The notes under the pieces were generated by a model. It saw nothing but the letters and a program-made list of their open reading frames with translations. It made no database searches and had not been told where the DNA came from. This document shows, piece by piece, positions 25,459 through 30,836 of a DNA stretch of 30,836 nt; within the stretch, counting starts at the first letter, position 1, and each line of letters begins with the position of its first letter. A program made the translations under genes and the position numbers. Source of the DNA: Azolla pinnata (Eukaryota; Streptophyta; Polypodiopsida; Salviniales; Salviniaceae); the NCBI GenBank assembly GCA_037176905.1, contig JBBBWG010000870.1:1-30836 (forward strand), written 5' to 3'.

Positions 25459-28400
25459 GGAGTAGAGCTTGAAAATCGATCAGGGTACGAGTAATGCATC
25501 CTTAAGACAGTGATCTATTCTGTGATCATTTATCAATAATGCAACAATGCCAATATTTTCAATTGCCTACAGAAGGCACATTTTTCCCCAGTTTTGATTG
25601 ATGCATCTAAAAACCGTGTACAGTGTTCTTTCATGATCGAAGAGAGCAAAATAATTTTATGTTCATTGCTAAGAAGCAGCTTATGGGGACTTTCATCCAT
25701 ACAAAAAATCAATCATATTGAACAATGTAATGCATCTACTTGCACATCTTTCATGGTGGCAAACACTTAGTTTCAATGAAGAAAGATGAAGCTTATCTTC
25801 AATTTGGTACGATCTGTATCTGATCCATCATGTGTAAATTTTGTCGAAGGGATCATTTGTTCAAAATTTGGCAAAAAGTGCCATTTTATCTTGGGAAGGG
25901 GGGTGATATCTTCTCGTAACAATTATAAACTAGGAGTACGAAGGGCCTTTCGTGTCCTAAGTAATAACACAATTATAGCCATGACTATTTGATTGGTGCT
26001 CAAAACAATCACTTGAGACTAGAGAGGATTCTTAGAGCTCAAAATGTCGTGAGTTTGGTATGATGTTGAGAAGTTTACCAAATGGGCTTTGCAAGTGACA
26101 GTGCTGCTTATGATCGGGGTGACATTGATTGACAATGTGGAATAAACATAGAAGCAATGGATCAGAGGCAACGAACAGATCAGAGCTTCGTATTGGCGAG
26201 TAGAATCGAATGCTTTTGTGCTGTAAACAGGCCTTTAAACCAATTAATAAAGCTGAAACATACATCTCATCTTCCAAAGCATTTTTTGGTAAGCTAGCGA
26301 ATGCGCCGAAGTCGCAAGCTTATTGTGTATTGCCTGCTGGACGCTGAAATGACGTCGAGTCCCATCAAGGATGATTGGAAAGGTGACTCACAAACGGCTT
26401 TGCTTGATCTGCGACAATCTTGTCCATGTTTATGGATGTGTTTATGCAAGCGCACAATGCATCTGGTATGCATGAACAATCTAGTATGCAAATTGCAATG
26501 CATGCAAGGATGCAACCATCTGTATGCTTCTAGATGCATGTGATGTAAAGGCTGAAATCGTACTCCAGCTTGCTGTGGCCCATGTCCACCAGTTGGAGAC
26601 TATTCTTGGAAGATTAGCCTGATACCTGCAGAAGCTATTGACTTTGCAAGCTCCGTGTGAAGGAGCTATATGAGCTATGAGCAAGCTACTTCTCATCCGG
26701 TTCTCATGCCTCAAAATATTGAAAATCTACAAAACAGTCAACCCCATGCGATGGGTCCCCGAAGGAAGGCTTAGATGATCTCTTTGTTGTTGTCCCCCGA
26801 AGGAAGGCTTAGATGATCTTATGAAGGATGGGCAGGAATGGTCATCTCTTGCTCCCTTTTTTTAAGTGAATGGTGCTTCTTCTTCAATGCAGCATCAAAC
26901 ATGAAAAAGTGCCTGGTAATGCACATATTCCTCATTTGCTATTGTATAGTTTGTAGCTTCATATGATACATTGACAGAATGGTTAAGCGTGAAAGTCCAA
27001 TACTGGAGGGGATCACAAGTTGTGATTGTTGACAAATAATTTTTGTAGCAGGGAAGGTCGTGAATTGACATTGACAATGGCAGACACTGCAAGACTGCTT
27101 ATGAAATAGAGTTGTTAGATGATAACAGCAAATGTTGTACGTACGAGTCTAGAAAGAAGTGTGTTGTAGGCCTTTTGAAAAAGAAGAATCCCTTCATCTG
27201 TCAAGCATTGTGGAAGTTATTTGTTTCCAAACCAGCAAAGGCTCATTTAGCTAAGAATGAACCATATGAGAAGCTGTTGGAGTAGTTATAAGGTCTCCGG
27301 ATGAGGTGAAAAAGTTGTTTAACTATTCCATATGATTAAATGCACATTGTCAGCTTTTCTTTGTACTAATAGACCTTGCCATATATTTCTTCAATGGATA
27401 CAGCTGTTGTGTGATCTTGTGGGCTTTGTTATGGAGCCGAAGAAGGATCTCGGATCACAGGCATGCATTTATCTGGAGACAAGGAAAATTAGATGGGGCG
27501 ATCATACAAAATTGATGTACATACAAAGGCAGGCCAACAACAGTGACAAAATGCAACGAAATTCTGGGCGGCTTCTTTTGTGAATTTACAGAATTCCACT
27601 GTTTGAAGCTTATCTTGCAAGGTACTATTCTTCGTAGCTGCTCAACCTCTCACTCATCCTATGAAAGGAGGCTTATACCATCTTCAGATTTCTGCTACCA
27701 AAGCACTGCATTGGTCCTCCAGTCATGGTTATGCTGTGGGGTTCTACACATGGTTTCAATTTTCTTTAGATGAAAATGAGAAAGATTTTATTGGAGTAAA
27801 ACAGAAGATGCTATGGTGAAATGCTCATATCAGATGCGCAATTGGTGCTGAAGATCATGGTAAATTGTTTTAATAGGGTGAGGGATCATTTGCGATGATA
27901 AGAACAGATAGGTTCCGGTGGCAGAGCACATGGATTGAGAAATAAAATCAAGAAAGCTGCACACAGAAGAGGAAGATAAATTTCAAAATTTCAGTGATTA
28001 TCATGTATGCTCATTTACATTTTGGCAGAGAACTTGAAGACTTTGATCAAGAGTGGATACTTCCTATGTATCCAACCAGAATATTGCTTGAGACTAAAAC
28101 AACTAAAAAAGCACAGGATGCCAGTTATTCTTTGGAAATGTATAGGGGCTACAATAGGCATTTGTTCTTTCCACACGAAGGATATTTGTGGATGACACTA
28201 CAGAATCTACAAAGTGTGTGCACTACAAGCGAAATTAAAGAAGAGATTTGCAACTCCACTTGAAATTCAAGGTTTCATTTCAAAATCATAAATATGATTC
28301 AAAATCTCTTTAAATGTGCAGCATTTCGTTTTCATCTTCTGCTTGGTCGATTGGCTAATGCTTTTCTTTTTTGGCTTCCTTTTGTTAGATTATTTGATCA

Positions 28401-29180
28401 CAGTGATTAATCAGTTAAAATTTTCTTTTTGGGTTTGTTTCATACGGTTGTCGGATGCTTTCCTTTAGGTTCGATGTGTGATAGTTTCTTATTGTATGTT
28501 TTTCTGATCTGCTCGACTAGCTTGAAGTCTCTGCATTGGTAAATCCGCCATATAAGCATTACTGAAGGATCTCAGGTGATAACTAGAGAAGATATAAATT
28601 TAGAAAAAAGAGGCAAATCACTCTCTTGAATGCAAAGGAAATTATCAGGAGTACTAGGGACTTGCATTGCAGGTCTCTGTCCCCCAATAGACAGTTAAAT
28701 TACTGAACAGCTAGACTTCTCTATTCTTCAAAATTTCATGCGGAGGATGTTGATATCTTAATTTACTCATATTTGGATTGATAATTCAGTCACAGACTTG
28801 ATTGCTCAATCTACTTTGCTGAAAACAGTTTCCAGGCTTGCGTAATGCTTAGTAATTGGGAATCCAAAGGCGGGATTTTTTGCTTACTAATTGGACATCA
28901 ACAGGTTTTTTTTTTAAATGTAAAGTGCTATTCAATCATATACTACAAACATTTGGCAATTTGGTTTGGCAGATTCGTCTTCCATATCACCACATTTGGT
29001 GTTGCTTCTTCAGCACACGACTTCAGGAAGAAGTTAATGTTTGATGCTCCTTCCCTTCCACTATCCTAAACACATACATTTGATGTATTCCATCTTTGTT
29101 TGGATCTGATACAGTACTTTGAGAAGATCTTCGAGATGTATGGTACCCTCCTTTTTTCCTCGTGGTAGTGCATACAGGAA
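25459..29180. other. 3.7-kb interval between VPS35 and the pectate lyase gene; no gene recognised
   Basis: Both strands contain only short frames (90 codons or fewer) without recognisable motifs. Examples are 27332-27583, 27543-27773 and 27994-28263 on the plus strand, and a stop-free stretch without ATG at about 27109-27285. They could be fragments of a decayed gene or retroelement. A short direct repeat lies at 26756-26819. The right end should include the pectate lyase promoter. Confidence 0.5.
26756..26819. repeat. Short direct repeat, 38-bp spacing
   Basis: GAAGGAAGGCTTAGATGATC, preceded by at least four Cs and followed by T, occurs at 26761 and again at 26799. The roughly 25-bp copies are separated by about a dozen bases. 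Confidence 0.85.
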
Positions 29181-30836
29181 ATGATGGGCGAATCCTCGTC
29201 ATCGGAGAGCTTCTTCATCATCTCCTTGTTCTTGCTCATCTTAACCCTGAACTGTCATCTTCCACCAGCCCAGGCTGTAATCTCTAGCAATATGTCCGTG
29301 TGGATGAGAGGCGTGATGTCGGAAACTGATGTATCGGATCGGCAGCTTGGCTATTCGTCCTCGATGCACGAGGGGCACTACAACGGCATGATGATGGGTA
29401 TGAGTGTTGATGCTGCTGGTGCTTCTCATTATGATGGGTACAAGTGTAGTTGATGCTGAGGGGTATGCTGATGATGCTGATGATGCTGATGGTGATGAGG
29501 CTGATGGGTATATAAGTGTTGTTGATTGCTGATGCTGATGGTGATAAGGATGGGGGTATATTGCTGGATCTGCTGGGTAGAAACAAGAGTTGTTGATGCG
29601 GCTGCTGATTGTGATGATTGATGGGTATAATAAGTGTTGTTGATGCTGATGCTGATGATTGGTGGGTATAAGGTGTTGATTGCTGGACCTGCTGGGTAGT
29701 AACAAATGTTGTTGATGCTGCTGCTGCTGATGGGTGTTGTTGATGCTGATGGTGCTGATTGATGGGTACATGAGAGTGTTGAATGAATATTTTGCTGATG
29801 CTGGGGCAATATACAACAAAAAGTGCTGATGATGCTGAAATTGTCGATCATGAGGCCAGTGGGTATATATATAATAAGCGTTGATTGCTGATTGCTGATT
29901 GCTGCTGATTGATGGGTGTGTGTATATAAATATACCAAGTGTCGAACACCGCCGATTGGCGATTGGCGCTGATCGATGGGTGTGTGAACAATATGCAAGC
30001 GCCGAATATCGCTGGCCAACGATTGCGATTCTTGTTTCCGATCGGGGCATCAGATTCTGAAGAGGATCGAGGCGTAGCGACGGGGAGCACGCGAGGACGG
30101 GGCTGCGGCGTAGCATCGGCAACGGGGAATCCGATCGACGATTGCTGGCGATGCGGTGGCGATGCGAATGGGAGTCGTCGTCGAGAGGAGGAGAGGAAGA
30201 GGCTTGCGGGGTGCGGAATCGGATTCGGGCGGATGGCGATGGGCGGCGTGAACGGGGCGATCTACGTGGTAACGGATCCGGGGGACGGTGATGACGGTGA
30301 TGAATCCGATGATGTTGATGATGGTGATGATGCTGTTGTCCCCCGGCCGGGGACATTGCGGCACGGCGCGATCCGGGAAGAGCCCCTGTGGATCATCTTC
30401 TCCGCGGACATGACGATCTCGCTGCGCCGCGAGCTCCTCGTCGCGAGCTTCAAGACCCTCGATGGGCGAGGCCACGAGGTCCATATCTCCGGCGGAGCTT
30501 GCCTCTCCCTGCACCATGTCTCCCATGTCATTGTTCATGGCCTCCATATCCACGATTGCGAGCCCAAGCCCACCGCAATCACCCGAAGATTCGGCGCCGG
30601 GAATTCCTCGCTCCGATCCGTATCTGCAGATCACCGCTCCCTCTCCGACGGCGATGCCATCTCCCTCGTCGCCGCGTCCCATGTCTGGATCGATCACTGC
30701 TCCCTCTCGCGCTCCGCCGACGGCCTCATCGACGCCGTCCTCGGCTCCACCGCCATCACCATCTCCAACAACCACTTCTCGCACCACGACAAGGTACTTC
30801 TGATCTCTACTTGCTTCGCTCGCTGCTTCCAAATGC
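29181..30836 (+). CDS. Secreted pectate lyase (polysaccharide lyase family 1), truncated by the window end
   Basis: Pectate lyases cleave de-esterified homogalacturonan in the wall by Ca2+-dependent beta-elimination. The conserved block runs in one frame from NPIDDCWRC (30128) to [10 protein letters not shown], where a GT donor follows at 30794. This is the usual plant intron site before the VMLLGH-type segment, which lies beyond the window. Visible motifs are [58 protein letters not shown] and [20 protein letters not shown], with [17 protein letters not shown] carrying substrate/Ca-site acidic residues. An upstream exon from ATG 29181 encodes a clear signal peptide ([22 protein letters not shown]). 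The best join is donor 29397 to acceptor 30053 (pyrimidine-rich, ends GGGGCATCAG), which preserves phase, but this junction is uncertain. A 19-codon acidic stretch at 30284-30340 replaces a shorter loop. Confidence 0.88.
29390..29930 (+). repeat. GATGCT/GTTGATGCTGATG repeat region, probable pectate lyase intron 1
   Basis: Imperfect repeats of GAT, GCT and GTTGATGCTGATG are interspersed with GGGTATAAGTGTTG-like and CTGCTGGGTAG(A/T)AACAA segments that recur at 29571, 29689 and elsewhere, giving a loose higher-order unit. The composition produces long low-complexity frames on the minus strand rich in His, Gln and Ser, which are artefacts. Confidence 0.8.

Noticed and set aside
29241..30356. 371-codon minus-strand frame rich in His, Gln, Ser and Pro opposite the pectate lyase
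   Set aside because: It is the antisense of the GAT/GCT repeat region and of the conserved pectate lyase exon. Its composition is explained by the repeat, and there is no domain.

Overview
The window is one end of a plant chromosome. It opens with ten CCCTAAA repeats, the Arabidopsis-type plant telomere read in from the left end. Every gene I can reconstruct is a nuclear, intron-containing plant gene with GT-AG introns, apart from one likely GC-AG intron. Several families are plant-restricted or plant-typical: ALMT anion channel, DUF1218 membrane protein, plant-type RECQL1 helicase, and a pectate lyase with a secretory signal. The sequence does not fix the species. I infer a land plant, possibly a seedless one, with a gene-dense and very short subtelomere.

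Layout from the telomere inward. 1-77: telomere. 78-1244: subtelomeric sequence with a 14-bp tandem repeat and no recognisable gene. 1445-4585 (+): ALMT, six exons, 513 aa. 5622-7442 (-): DUF1218 four-helix membrane protein, three exons, 229 aa, convergent with ALMT. 7443-9538: no gene recognised. 9539-10919 (-): Derlin-2 type ERAD protein, six exons, 245 aa, with a probable 5' UTR intron. 11260-13868: divergent intergenic region with a TACG-rich block, a 508-bp AT-rich segment between two 12-bp direct repeats, and a 300-bp array of degenerate telomere-like repeats. 13869-17632 (+): RECQL1 helicase, ten exons, 667 aa. 18987-25458 (+): retromer subunit VPS35, 22 exons, 795 aa. 25459-29180: no gene recognised. 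29181 to the right edge (+): pectate lyase, cut off by the window end.

The genes do not form a pathway. They are independent loci: vacuolar or plasma-membrane anion transport, wall/vascular development (DUF1218), ER-associated degradation, DNA repair, endosomal recycling and pectin degradation. Exon joins were worked out by hand from splice signals, reading phase and family motifs. In the five complete genes the joined length is a multiple of three and close to the family's usual length, which supports the models.

Most of the unusual content is in repeats. There is a 66-bp minisatellite in ALMT intron 1. The exon-1 splice-donor region of the DUF1218 gene is triplicated, and its second intron is a degenerate repeat array. 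A telomere-like array lies upstream of RECQL1 and appears to be interrupted by a small insertion. Purine-rich microsatellites sit just 5' of four start codons. GAT/GCT repeats run through the pectate lyase intron and reappear in its coding exon as an acidic insert. I found no operon-like, CRISPR or other novel gene system.
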